DNA of 5,836 nt from contig JAITBA010000146.1 of assembly GCA_031283835.1 (NCBI GenBank), positions 1 through 5,836 on the forward strand, in the 5' to 3' direction. The position numbers were made by a program, and so were the translations under genes. The notes below the pieces were generated by a model. It was given only the letters and a program-made list of their open reading frames with translations, did not search any database and was not told where the DNA came from. Positions 1 through 5,390 of the stretch are shown here, piece after piece; the stretch's first letter is position 1; each line of letters starts with the position of its first letter. This DNA is from Oscillospiraceae bacterium (GTDB lineage Bacteria; Bacillota; Clostridia; Oscillospirales; Acutalibacteraceae).

Positions 1-710
1 GGGGCTTCGCCCAGACGCTGCAGCGCGGCAGCCAGCTCGTGCTCCCGCACCACCACATTGATGGCCCCGGCGTCTAGCACGTCGCGGATTGCCTGCTGTT
101 GGGGGAGGATCATGCGGCCTTTGGGCGCGGCGGAATCGATGGGCGTCACCAGCACCACAAAATCGCCGGGCGCAACCAGGTCTTGCAGCAGCTTGCGTTC
201 GGGCCGCTGCAGCGTCAGCCGTGCCAGCAGTTCTTTCAGCGCGCCAATTTGCTCCCCCGTTTGGGCCGAAACCACTATCGAATTCTCGTCTTCGGGCCGC
301 ACATTGTGCACAAGGTCACTCTTGTTATAAGCGATAATGTGAGGCGTTTGCCGCTCCTTAAAAATGGCAAGCAGTTCTTGGTCTGCCGGGGTCAGGCCGG
401 CGGTGGCGTCGGCCACCAGCACGGCAATGTCGGATTCCCGCAGAACTTCCCGGGCTTTTTGCACCCGCAGCGCGCCCAATGCGCCGCTGTCGTCAAAGCC
501 CGGCGTGTCAATTATCAGCACCGGACCCAATGGCAGCAGCTCCATTGCTTTGCGCACAGGGTCGGTGGTGGTGCCCTTTATATCAGACACCACGCTGAGG
601 TCTTGCCCGGTCACGGCGTTGACCAGGCTGCTTTTGCCCGCGTTGCGCCGGCCAAAAAAGCCGATGTGCACGCGCTCGCCGGAAGGGGTTGCGTTGAGGG
701 AGGCGGACAT
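1..710 (-). CDS. hydF: [FeFe]-hydrogenase maturation GTPase HydF (3' end cut by window edge)
   Basis: HydF is the GTPase and scaffold on which the 2Fe subcluster of the [FeFe]-hydrogenase H-cluster is assembled, working with the radical-SAM enzymes HydE and HydG in the cytoplasm. I translated the minus strand by hand: 236 complete codons of an expected roughly 400. The GTPase motifs are all visible: P-loop GRRNAGKS (residues 20-27), switch GTTTDP (46-51), DTPG (68-71) and NKSD (129-132). The segment around 'GDFVVLVTPIDSAAPKGRMILPQQQ' positions, after the G domain, matches the start of the HydF dimerisation domain; the C-terminal cluster-binding domain with its Cys/His ligands lies outside the window. 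The ATG at 710 has a GGAG ribosome site 7 nt upstream, and the N-terminus 'SLNATPSGERVHIGFFGRRNAGKSS' is typical of the family. The gene is divergent from the sugar transporter. Identification is firm. Confidence 0.96.
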   Translation of the reverse strand, partial: MSASLNATPSGERVHIGFFGRRNAGKSSLVNAVTGQDLSVVSDIKGTTTDPVRKAMELLPLGPVLIIDTPGFDDSGALGALRVQKAREVLRESDIAVLVADATAGLTPADQELLAIFKERQTPHIIAYNKSDLVHNVRPEDENSIVVSAQTGEQIGALKELLARLTLQRPERKLLQDLVAPGDFVVLVTPIDSAAPKGRMILPQQQAIRDVLDAGAINVVVREHELAAALQRLGEA

Positions 711-744
711 ATAATTGCTCCAATCCATAACTGGAATGCGCCCC

Positions 745-766
745 CCGACGGGGCGTAAAACGTCGG
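745..766 (-). promoter_or_regulatory. hairpin in the hydF 5' leader
   Basis: In the predicted hydF leader (about 776 to 711), CCGACG (766-761 on the minus strand) pairs perfectly with CGTCGG (750-745) around a 10-nt loop. The 3' arm can instead take part in a smaller CCCC-GTC-GGGG hairpin, so the two folds exclude each other. No T-run follows, so it is not an ordinary terminator. A role in mRNA stability or leader-based control is only inference. Confidence 0.4.
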
Positions 767-782
767 TCGAATACTTTAATTT

Positions 783-811
783 ATAATAGCATATTTTGCG
801 CAAAATCGCAA
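783..811 (-). promoter_or_regulatory. sigma-A-type promoter of hydF
   Basis: Reading leftward, TTGCGA (811-806) is followed after exactly 17 nt by TATTAT (788-783). Transcription would start near 776, giving a leader of about 65 nt. It is the best-spaced promoter-like pair upstream of hydF. The spacer is mostly occupied by a perfect palindrome, annotated separately. Confidence 0.6.
793..806. promoter_or_regulatory. perfect 14-bp palindrome, candidate operator in the hydF promoter
   Basis: ATTTTGCGCAAAAT is identical on both strands. It occupies most of the -35/-10 spacer of the predicted hydF promoter and overlaps the first -35 base, a classic site for repression by a dimeric regulator. It does not match the Rex consensus (TTGTGAA-N4-TTCACAA) as I know it, and I cannot name the regulator. 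Confidence 0.4.
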
Positions 812-927
812 GCCCTTACGATAATTTTTATGACGATGGCCACAAGGATGCCTAGCGCTCCTAAAAAACTAGCAAATATATACAGAATGCACTAAACTAT
901 TACGAATTTTTGTAAAATATTCCGATA

Positions 928-956
928 TTGCATATATAAAAAATTGGGAGTACAAT
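928..956 (+). promoter_or_regulatory. sigma-A-type promoter of the sugar symporter
   Basis: TTGCAT (928-933) and TACAAT (951-956) are separated by 17 nt; the -10 box is 5/6 to consensus, the -35 keeps only the TTG core. Start would be near 963, giving a leader of about 90 nt. A second, weaker pair just upstream, TTGTAA (910-915) and TATATA (933-938), also has a 17-nt spacer, so two overlapping promoters are possible. Confidence 0.55.
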
Positions 957-972
957 AAAGGGGGCGCCGGAT

Positions 973-1030
973 ATCTTTGCAGCGCGAACCGCAAGACAAA
1001 GATGCGTGAACTGCCCACCGCAGGTGTGGG
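973..1030 (+). promoter_or_regulatory. two tandem hairpins in the symporter 5' leader
   Basis: ATCTTTG (973-979) pairs with CAAAGAT (997-1003), a perfect 7-bp stem, with an internal TTGC/GCAA (977-980, 991-994) as a competing stem. A second hairpin, CCCAC (1014-1018) with GTGGG (1026-1030), ends just before the ribosome site GAGAGGAG (1034-1041). They fill most of the predicted leader. I recognise no known riboswitch class and find no good CcpA (cre) match. Confidence 0.35.
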
Positions 1031-1051
1031 GTTGAGAGGAGTACGTAGACT

Positions 1052-2530
1052 ATGGCAAAAGGGATAAAAGCAAAGGGGCAAGGTGTTATTCCGGCGGGGG
1101 AACAGTTTAGTTACTACTTTGGCAGCTTTGGGCAGGGCATGATGTATGCGGTCATGTCGTCCTACATTGCGGATTATTACCTAAACGTGGCGGGGCTGGG
1201 CCCTATTTTTGTGTTTTTTCTAATGCTGCTGGCGCGCGTTTGGGATGCCGTCAACGACCCGCTCATGGGTATTTTCATGGATCATGCGCAGCCAAAGCGC
1301 GGCAAAATGCGCCCGTATCTCTACATTTTTCCCATCCCCGTGGCACTGATGACCGTGCTGCTGTTCCAGGTACCCAACACCACCCCGGGGCTCAAAATGG
1401 TGTTTTCGGCTGTGGTCTATACGCTTTGGGGCATGATCTACACCGCTGCCGACATTCCGTTTTGGAGCCTGCCCAACGCCATGACCCCCAAAGAAGGAGA
1501 GCGTGGGCAGCTGATTTCGTTGGCGCGGTTGTTCAACTCCGTTGGCGCGGCGCTCCCCATTGCGCTAATGATGCTGCTCACGGCGGTGGTTTCGGGCGGC
1601 AACGAAGGCGATCGCCAAAAATATACCATTCTGGCCCTGATGGCCGCGGTGCTTGGCGGCGCGGGTTACATCCAATCGGCCTTTTTTGTCCGGGAGCGTG
1701 TGCCGCTGCCCAAGGCGCAAAAGCGCGATAAGAACGACGGGAGCCCCGGCGCGCTTAAGCTTGTGTTCACCTGCAAACCCCTCATGCTCACGGTGATCAT
1801 GGGGATTCTTGCCGGTGGGCGCTATATGTTTCAGGCCGGGGCTATTCATGTGGCGCGCTACAGCGTTTTGCTCAACGCCGGCGTTGGCATGACGGAGGAC
1901 GACCTTAAAGCGAGCAACGCCAAAGTGCAGCTGATTTTCCAGGTCACACTTGCGGTGGGGATGATGCTGAGCATGGTGGCGGTGCCTTTCCTCATCAAAA
2001 AATTTTCCTACAAAACCCTCGTGATTGCCAGTTGCGCCATTGGCGGCGCCAGCGCCTTGTCCATGTATTTTGTCGGCTACGAGAATATCTACGCGCTGAT
2101 CCCCTTTTTGGCGCTGTGCGGTTTGCCTGTCGGCGTGCTGAATATTGTCACGTTTGCGATGATTGGCGACAGCCTAGACTATATGGAATGGCAAACCGGC
2201 AAGCGGCAGAACGGTTTGGGCCAGGCCTGCAACGGGTTTCAGCTTAAGCTGGGCAACGCGCTTGCCACTTCTGCCATTGTGTTGACGTATTTTGTGGTCA
2301 AACTCGACCTCAACGCCGTTACCAGCGCAAAAACCACTGTGAACCCCTTGCTGCTCGAAAACGCGGCGCAAGTGCGCGGGGGTATTTTTATGCTGGTGTC
2401 ACTTATCCCCGCCGTTTCTTTCCTGGTCTGCATCATTCCCATGCTGTTCTACCACCTCACCGGCGACAACAAGCGCCGGGTGATGGAAGAACTTGCCGAA
2501 CGTCGTGCCCTCGAGGCAGCCGCCCAATAG
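1052..2530 (+). CDS. GPH-family (MelB-like) sugar:cation symporter
   Basis: A 492-aa polytopic membrane protein, the usual length for glycoside-pentoside-hexuronide:cation symporters of the major facilitator superfamily, which import sugars together with Na+, H+ or Li+. The family signature is clear: ARVWDAVNDPLMGIFMD (61-77) matches the helix-II cation site of MelB (Arg, Asp, Asn, Asp at 62, 65, 68, 69), and DIPFWSLPNAMT (134-145) matches the MelB segment holding sugar-binding Asp124. Lys399 in LKLGNA sits where MelB has its helix-XI lysine. The helix-I segment FGSFGQG (23-29) lacks the Asp found there in MelB (Asp19), so galactosides need not be the substrate. There is no C-terminal IIA domain as in LacS. 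The ATG follows GAGAGGAG by 10 nt. No glycosidase or sugar regulator is adjacent, so the substrate stays unassigned. Confidence 0.9.
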   Translation: MAKGIKAKGQGVIPAGEQFSYYFGSFGQGMMYAVMSSYIADYYLNVAGLGPIFVFFLMLLARVWDAVNDPLMGIFMDHAQPKRGKMRPYLYIFPIPVALMTVLLFQVPNTTPGLKMVFSAVVYTLWGMIYTAADIPFWSLPNAMTPKEGERGQLISLARLFNSVGAALPIALMMLLTAVVSGGNEGDRQKYTILALMAAVLGGAGYIQSAFFVRERVPLPKAQKRDKNDGSPGALKLVFTCKPLMLTVIMGILAGGRYMFQAGAIHVARYSVLLNAGVGMTEDDLKASNAKVQLIFQVTLAVGMMLSMVAVPFLIKKFSYKTLVIASCAIGGASALSMYFVGYENIYALIPFLALCGLPVGVLNIVTFAMIGDSLDYMEWQTGKRQNGLGQACNGFQLKLGNALATSAIVLTYFVVKLDLNAVTSAKTTVNPLLLENAAQVRGGIFMLVSLIPAVSFLVCIIPMLFYHLTGDNKRRVMEELAERRALEAAAQ

Positions 2531-2559
2531 TTCTTTTTGCCCGCGCCGCGAATAATTTA
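2530..2559 (+). repeat. 30-bp direct repeat, copy 1
   Basis: This copy begins at the last base of the symporter stop codon and reads GTTCTTTTTGCC, a GC-rich core GCGCCGCG, then AATAATTTA. It matches 2733-2762 at 29 of 30 positions (C at 2542, T at 2745). It contains the T5 run that in copy 2 follows a hairpin, but no convincing hairpin precedes it here. Confidence 0.85.
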
Positions 2560-2562
2560 GGG

Positions 2563-2682
2563 GCTTGACCAGATTACAGATCGCCTTAACCCTCCAATTG
2601 CTTTATACACAAGGCTTTCGGCTTGTCAAGAGGGTTAAGGCAAAGATTACTTCGTCATTTTTGTGCTCTAATCTGGTCAAGC
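2563..2682. repeat. 120-bp nested perfect inverted repeat, MITE-like or structured RNA
   Basis: The outer arms are perfect over 14 bp: GCTTGACCAGATTA (2563-2576) against TAATCTGGTCAAGC (2669-2682). The inner arms are perfect over 12 bp: GCCTTAACCCTC (2583-2594) against GAGGGTTAAGGC (2630-2641). The 35-nt apical loop has a small ACAAG/CTTGT hairpin (2609-2613, 2622-2626). Between arms there are 6 nt on the left and 27 nt on the right. AGATTAC occurs twice (2571-2577 and 2644-2650), so TAATCT of the right outer arm could pair with either. There is no coding frame with a ribosome site. The size and terminal repeats suit a miniature mobile element; the nested arms would also fold as one long RNA hairpin at the 3' ends of two convergent operons. 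Confidence 0.8.
2602..2629 (-). promoter_or_regulatory. leftward sigma-A-like promoter in the apical loop of the inverted repeat
   Basis: On the minus strand TTGACA (2629-2624) is followed after 16 nt by TATAAA (2607-2602). The -35 is perfect and the -10 is 5/6. A transcript starting near 2595 would run through the left arms and into the 3' end of the symporter gene as antisense. No gene lies downstream in that direction, so it could be chance. Confidence 0.35.
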
Positions 2683-2691
2683 GAATAATTT
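2681..2691 (+). repeat. third, partial copy of the direct repeat (11 bp)
   Basis: GCGAATAATTT recurs here, exactly as in 2548-2558 (within copy 1) and 2751-2761 (within copy 2). It begins inside the last two bases of the outer inverted-repeat arm, so the inverted repeat is bracketed by identical 11-mers. Similarity to copy 2 continues beyond it (T/A-rich, then AAAAGG) with small indels. Confidence 0.7.
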
Positions 2692-2719
2692 TAAAAAGGG
2701 TTCAAAGACACGGGCAACC

Positions 2720-2741
2720 AACGCAACGAAGCGTTCTTTTT
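2720..2741 (+). terminator. possible intrinsic terminator after the symporter
   Basis: AACGC (2720-2724) and GCGTT (2731-2735) form a 5-bp stem around AACGAA, followed by C and T5 (2737-2741). The stem is short, so strength is doubtful; it lies 190 nt after the stop codon, beyond the large inverted repeat, which may itself end or stabilise the transcript. Confidence 0.4.
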
Positions 2742-2762
2742 GCCTGCGCCGCGAATAATTTA
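2733..2762 (+). repeat. 30-bp direct repeat, copy 2
   Basis: One mismatch from 2530-2559, at an offset of 203 bp. Here the 5' end of the repeat forms the right arm and T-run of the hairpin at 2720-2741, which suggests copy 2 is the complete terminator context and copy 1 is a partial duplicate. Confidence 0.85.
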
Positions 2763-2804
2763 AAAGGTCCCTTGCGTTTGCGGGGGCTTTGTTTTGCGCT
2801 TTGC

Positions 2805-3107
2805 TTATGGCGCAACCGCCTCACGCACGGCTTGCCCAATGGTAATCAACAGCCCCAACGGCGCGGGAGCCAGGCGCGCCCAGTACAGTGCGGTGCCCAA
2901 CGCGGGCAGACGCACCGTGCGGCCGCCGCTTTGCAGTGTGACGGTTTGCCTATCGGCCAAAAAGCCAACCTGTTGCCCGGGCGTGCCCAGCGAAAGCCGA
3001 CGGGTGTTGCTCTGCACCAGCGCACCCCCGCACAGCATGGCAACAAAGCACAAACATAGCAGGCAGGTGAGTGCAAAACGTTTTAGAATTTTGAAGCTTT
3101 CGTTCAT
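2805..3107 (-). CDS. small membrane-anchored protein downstream of spoIIP, function unknown
   Basis: A 100-aa protein I do not recognise by sequence. Residues 11-31 (FALTCLLCLCFVAMLCGGALV) form one clear membrane segment after a short basic N-terminus; the rest looks like a small extracytoplasmic region rich in G, T, Q and R, with a moderately hydrophobic stretch near 78-90. Its ATG at 3107 has AAAGGA (3121-3116) 8 nt upstream and lies 26 nt after the spoIIP stop, so it is almost certainly cotranscribed with spoIIP. In Bacillus subtilis the small membrane gene yqxA occupies the same place after spoIIP; this could be a counterpart, but I see no sequence match and rest this on position only. 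Expression in the mother cell with spoIIP is inferred. Confidence 0.72.
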   Translation of the reverse strand: MNESFKILKRFALTCLLCLCFVAMLCGGALVQSNTRRLSLGTPGQQVGFLADRQTVTLQSGGRTVRLPALGTALYWARLAPAPLGLLITIGQAVREAVAP

Positions 3108-3133
3108 GACGGCAATCCTTTGCTTTGTATTTT

Positions 3134-4330
3134 TTAATACGGCGAATTCTCTGCTGCAAATTGGTTTAAGAGTTCCCCTAGTGCCTGGCCCACAAGGCGT
3201 CCGCTATAGACGGCTTCGTCCAGGGTGTTGGCGTCGGAGCCGAATTCGAGCAGGAGGGAGTAGGGCGTCACGTCCATGTTATATTTGCGCGGGGCAAAAA
3301 AAATGGGGCGCATAAGCCCGGGAGAATTGCTTTGCACGGCCATTTGCAGCTTGGCGGCAAAGTTGAGATTGGTCGCCCAGTTGGGATAATTTTCGATAGC
3401 GCCCTCCTGCACGCCGGTGATAATCATTACCTGCGCGGCATTTTTGCCGTCAATTTTGGCCAAAGGCTTGATGTGCACGCCCTGATTGGCATAGATGGAG
3501 TCCCGGTGCACATCCAGTGTGAGTTGAATGCTGGGGTATTTTTTGAGGTATTGCAGCACGGTGGCGCGGGAATTATCATAAGCGCCGGTATATTTTTTGT
3601 CGTGGAGGGTTTTGTCGTGAATCACCTGGAACCCCGCCTGTTCCAGCGTGTCTATCAGGGCGTCGCCCACACGCACGATGTTTTTGGCGCTCACCGTGGT
3701 GTGCGGGTCGTCGCCTTGCGCATACCAAGGTCGGTCAATGATCTGAAAGGCTTCCGTGGTGTGCGTATGAAAAACCAGCACAGCCGGCTTGCTCTTGTCA
3801 ATTTTTAAATCCAGCGGCGCGGCCAGGTCTTTCGATATATCGCGCCCTTTTTGGGTGGCGGTGGTGTTGAGCACCCCCAACTGCCCCCAGTGCTGTGTGC
3901 CGTCGCCCGCCACATAGGTCCTTGCGCGGATATCCCCGTCTTTTTTTTGGTTGGCAAACTCTTTCACGGCTTCTTTCATCAGCAGCGCGATATCTGCGGG
4001 TGTTTCTTTTGGGTCGGTGCTTTGCAGCGGTTTGGGCGGGGCCTGGTCGTCTGCGGAAGCATTGTTGGCGGCGGCGATCACCCGCGATTCCTCCGTTTTG
4101 CCCGCGGTGGTGGCAGGTGCCGCCTGGAGGAGCAAACTGCCGGGCCCCAGTGCCAGCCCCGCGCTCACCAGCGCCGCCTTGCGCAGCATGCCGTCGGTGG
4201 CCAGCAGGCACACAACCACCACCCCCGCACAAACCGTCAGTAGCAAGCGTTTGCGCCGTTTGTGCAGCGGGTAGGGGATTCTTAGAGGAGCGGGCGTTTG
4301 CGAAGTGTGTTGTGCTGCGAATTCTTGCAT
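3134..4330 (-). CDS. spoIIP: stage II sporulation protein P (engulfment peptidoglycan hydrolase)
   Basis: SpoIIP is a membrane-anchored amidase/endopeptidase that acts with SpoIID and SpoIIM to thin septal peptidoglycan and drive engulfment of the forespore. This protein is 398 aa from the chosen ATG, close to the B. subtilis length. A basic N-terminus precedes one membrane segment (about 29-44), with a second hydrophobic stretch at 53-70, then a polar linker and the catalytic domain. The domain shows VLVFHTHTTEAF (metal-ligand region H188, H190, E193), LDVHRD (272-277), the NYPNWATNLNFA block (314-325) and SLLLEFGSDANTLDEA (358-373), all family hallmarks. A TTG two codons upstream (4336) is open but only 3 nt from the ribosome site, so ATG 4330 is preferred. 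It has its own sigma-E-like promoter and precedes a small membrane gene by 26 nt. Confidence 0.95.
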   Translation of the reverse strand: MQEFAAQHTSQTPAPLRIPYPLHKRRKRLLLTVCAGVVVVCLLATDGMLRKAALVSAGLALGPGSLLLQAAPATTAGKTEESRVIAAANNASADDQAPPKPLQSTDPKETPADIALLMKEAVKEFANQKKDGDIRARTYVAGDGTQHWGQLGVLNTTATQKGRDISKDLAAPLDLKIDKSKPAVLVFHTHTTEAFQIIDRPWYAQGDDPHTTVSAKNIVRVGDALIDTLEQAGFQVIHDKTLHDKKYTGAYDNSRATVLQYLKKYPSIQLTLDVHRDSIYANQGVHIKPLAKIDGKNAAQVMIITGVQEGAIENYPNWATNLNFAAKLQMAVQSNSPGLMRPIFFAPRKYNMDVTPYSLLLEFGSDANTLDEAVYSGRLVGQALGELLNQFAAENSPY

Positions 4331-4339
4331 TTTCAATTT

Positions 4340-4345
4340 CCCCCT
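4340..4345 (-). promoter_or_regulatory. ribosome binding site that decides the spoIIP start
   Basis: AGGGGG on the minus strand ends 9 nt before ATG 4330 but only 3 nt before the in-frame TTG at 4336. Spacing therefore favours the ATG. Confidence 0.7.
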
Positions 4346-4367
4346 GTTGCAGAGTTTTTCACTTCCA

Positions 4368-4397
4368 TGTGTATGCAGGGGGCAGGGGAGAATATGC
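4368..4397 (-). promoter_or_regulatory. sigma-E-type (mother-cell) promoter of spoIIP
   Basis: Reading leftward, GCATATT (4397-4391) is followed after 15 nt by CATACACA (4375-4368). The B. subtilis sigma-E consensus, as I know it, is an ATA-containing -35 and a CATACAnT -10; ATA to CATACA spacing here is 17 nt, within the usual 16-18. Start would be near 4360, leaving a leader of about 30 nt. spoIIP is a known sigma-E regulon member in Bacillus, so sequence and context agree. Confidence 0.75.
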
Positions 4398-4449
4398 TTT
4401 TTATATATAGCTGATTAAAATTTTTTTGAAAATACGCGGGTATTCCGGC

Positions 4450-4480
4450 AAAAAATCCGCGCAAAACCGCAACGGCGCAG
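4450..4480 (-). terminator. likely intrinsic terminator after gpr
   Basis: On the minus strand CTGCGC (4480-4475) pairs with GCGCGG (4462-4457), including one T-G wobble, around a 12-nt loop and is followed by ATTTTTT. It starts 17 nt past the gpr stop. The stem is modest, so partial read-through into spoIIP is possible. Confidence 0.5.
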
Positions 4481-4496
4481 GCGATATAGCAGGTTC

Positions 4497-5357
4497 TTAC
4501 TCTGTTAATTCCAAAAAATCTTCCACCGAAAGATGGGGCTGCAGCGCGCGGTTGATGGCCATGGCGCACAGTTTGGCAGCGCGGGCAATGAGCAGGTCAA
4601 TCTCGCGCGGGGTCACCATCCAGTTTTCGCATTCGGGGGTGGGGGTGTGCGTGCCTTGCGTCAGGTCGGCAATCATCGTGGCGGCGTCAACCACGGTGGG
4701 CACGCCCAGGGCAATCACCGGCACGCCCAGATTTTGCGCACTGAGTTCCGCCCGCGCGTTGCCCACCCCCGACCCCGGCACAATGCCGCTGTCGCTGATT
4801 TGCACGGTGCAGCCCAGACGCGAAAGCTTGCGCGCGGCCAGGGCGTCCACGGTGATCACCGCCGCCGGGCAAACGGCGCGAAGGGCGGCGGCAATCAGTG
4901 CGCCGGATTCTATACCTGTGCGACCCAGCACCCCCGGTGTTAGGCAAGCCACTGCCCGCAGCCGGCCAAGCCCGGCGCTCTTGGCCAACTCCCTGGTGAT
5001 GTGCCGCGTGGCCAGCACTTGCGCGCAGCAGCGGGGGCCCAGGGCATCGGGGGTCATGCCGCTGTTGCCAAGGCCTGCCACCAAAATCGCCCCTTCGCCG
5101 GGCAGCAGCGCACGCAGTTCCCGCGCCACGCACTCCATGCCGTCGCCAAACACATTTGCGTATTCCCCCAACGGCGGCAGTTCCACTGTGATGTAGTGCC
5201 CCATAGGCTTGCGCAGTGCCCGTGCGGCTTCTTCGCTGCGCACCTTCAGCCGCGTGAGCTTATACGCCGCATGGGTCTCCTCCTCCACCAGCAGCCCCTG
5301 TGTTTGCCGCATTGTCGGTTCCTTGCACTCCAGCGCCAAGTCGCTGCGAAAATTCAT
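4497..5357 (-). CDS. gpr: germination protease GPR (peptidase family A25)
   Basis: GPR is made as a zymogen in the forespore and, on germination, degrades the small acid-soluble proteins that coat spore DNA. The protein is 286 aa. The autoprocessing region RSDLALE (4-10) corresponds to RTDLAVE of Bacillus GPR but with almost no prosequence before it. GLGNSGMTPDALGP (95-108) and VITVDALAAR (167-176) contain the two conserved aspartates (D104, D171) matching those described as essential in B. megaterium GPR. ISDSGIVPGSGVGN (187-200), GVPVIALGVPTVVDA (211-225) and NWMVTPREIDLLI (245-257) are further family blocks. It is much shorter than the roughly 370-aa Bacillus enzyme, mainly because about 70 residues between VVDAATMIADL and NWMVTP are reduced to about ten. 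ATG 5357 has GAGGG (5369-5365) 7-8 nt upstream. A sigma-G-like promoter precedes it. Confidence 0.95.
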   Translation of the reverse strand: MNFRSDLALECKEPTMRQTQGLLVEEETHAAYKLTRLKVRSEEAARALRKPMGHYITVELPPLGEYANVFGDGMECVARELRALLPGEGAILVAGLGNSGMTPDALGPRCCAQVLATRHITRELAKSAGLGRLRAVACLTPGVLGRTGIESGALIAAALRAVCPAAVITVDALAARKLSRLGCTVQISDSGIVPGSGVGNARAELSAQNLGVPVIALGVPTVVDAATMIADLTQGTHTPTPECENWMVTPREIDLLIARAAKLCAMAINRALQPHLSVEDFLELTE

Positions 5358-5390
5358 ACGTCTGCCCTCGTTTCTTTGCTCTTCTGTTGA

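Larger units (their letters stand above)
711..1051. other. 341-bp divergent spacer between hydF and the sugar symporter
   Basis: This AT-rich spacer holds the two outward-facing promoters and their leaders. The part between about 812 and 905 shows nothing further to me: no RNA gene, no repeat, no ORF with a ribosome site. A 70-codon minus-strand open frame overlaps its right half but crosses the transporter promoter and start, so I do not call it. Confidence 0.7.

Noticed and set aside
99..758. 219-codon open frame on the + strand across hydF
   Set aside because: It is antisense to hydF, whose GTPase motifs are unmistakable; the translation is H/Q/G-rich without domain character, and it has no ribosome site.
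869..1081. 70-codon minus-strand open frame
   Set aside because: It overlaps the symporter promoter, leader and start codon and has no recognisable family or context.
2583..2641. Integron attC-like site (GCCTTAAC...GTTAAGGC)
   Set aside because: It resembles the attC GCCTAAC/GTTAGGC cores but has an extra base in each arm, does not satisfy RYYYAAC/GTTRRRY, and there is no integrase or cassette layout.
2530..2762. CRISPR-like repeats
   Set aside because: Only two full repeats with unequal, structured intervals and no cas genes; spacing does not fit an array.
2794..2815. TTGCGC/GCGCAA 6-bp hairpin as terminator of the small minus-strand gene
   Set aside because: It overlaps the end of the coding frame and no T-run follows in either direction.
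2565..3059. 164-codon + strand open frame starting in the inverted repeat
   Set aside because: Its beginning is made of the inverted-repeat arms and its end is antisense to the small spoIIP-linked gene; composition is that of a chance frame.
2794..3315. 173-codon + strand open frame
   Set aside because: It is antisense to the 100-aa gene and the spoIIP 3' end. The minus frame has a ribosome site, a membrane segment and operon placement, so it is preferred.
3332..4410. Long + strand frames (158, 130, 171, 107 codons)
   Set aside because: They are antisense shadows of spoIIP, whose catalytic motifs are clear.
4431..4444. AATAC-GCGG-GTATT hairpin between gpr and spoIIP
   Set aside because: A 5-bp AT-rich stem without a proper T-run; the stronger structure at 4450-4480 better explains termination.
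4426..5196. 256-codon + strand open frame
   Set aside because: It is an antisense shadow of gpr; the S/A/R/P-rich translation is typical of the reverse of GC-rich coding DNA.
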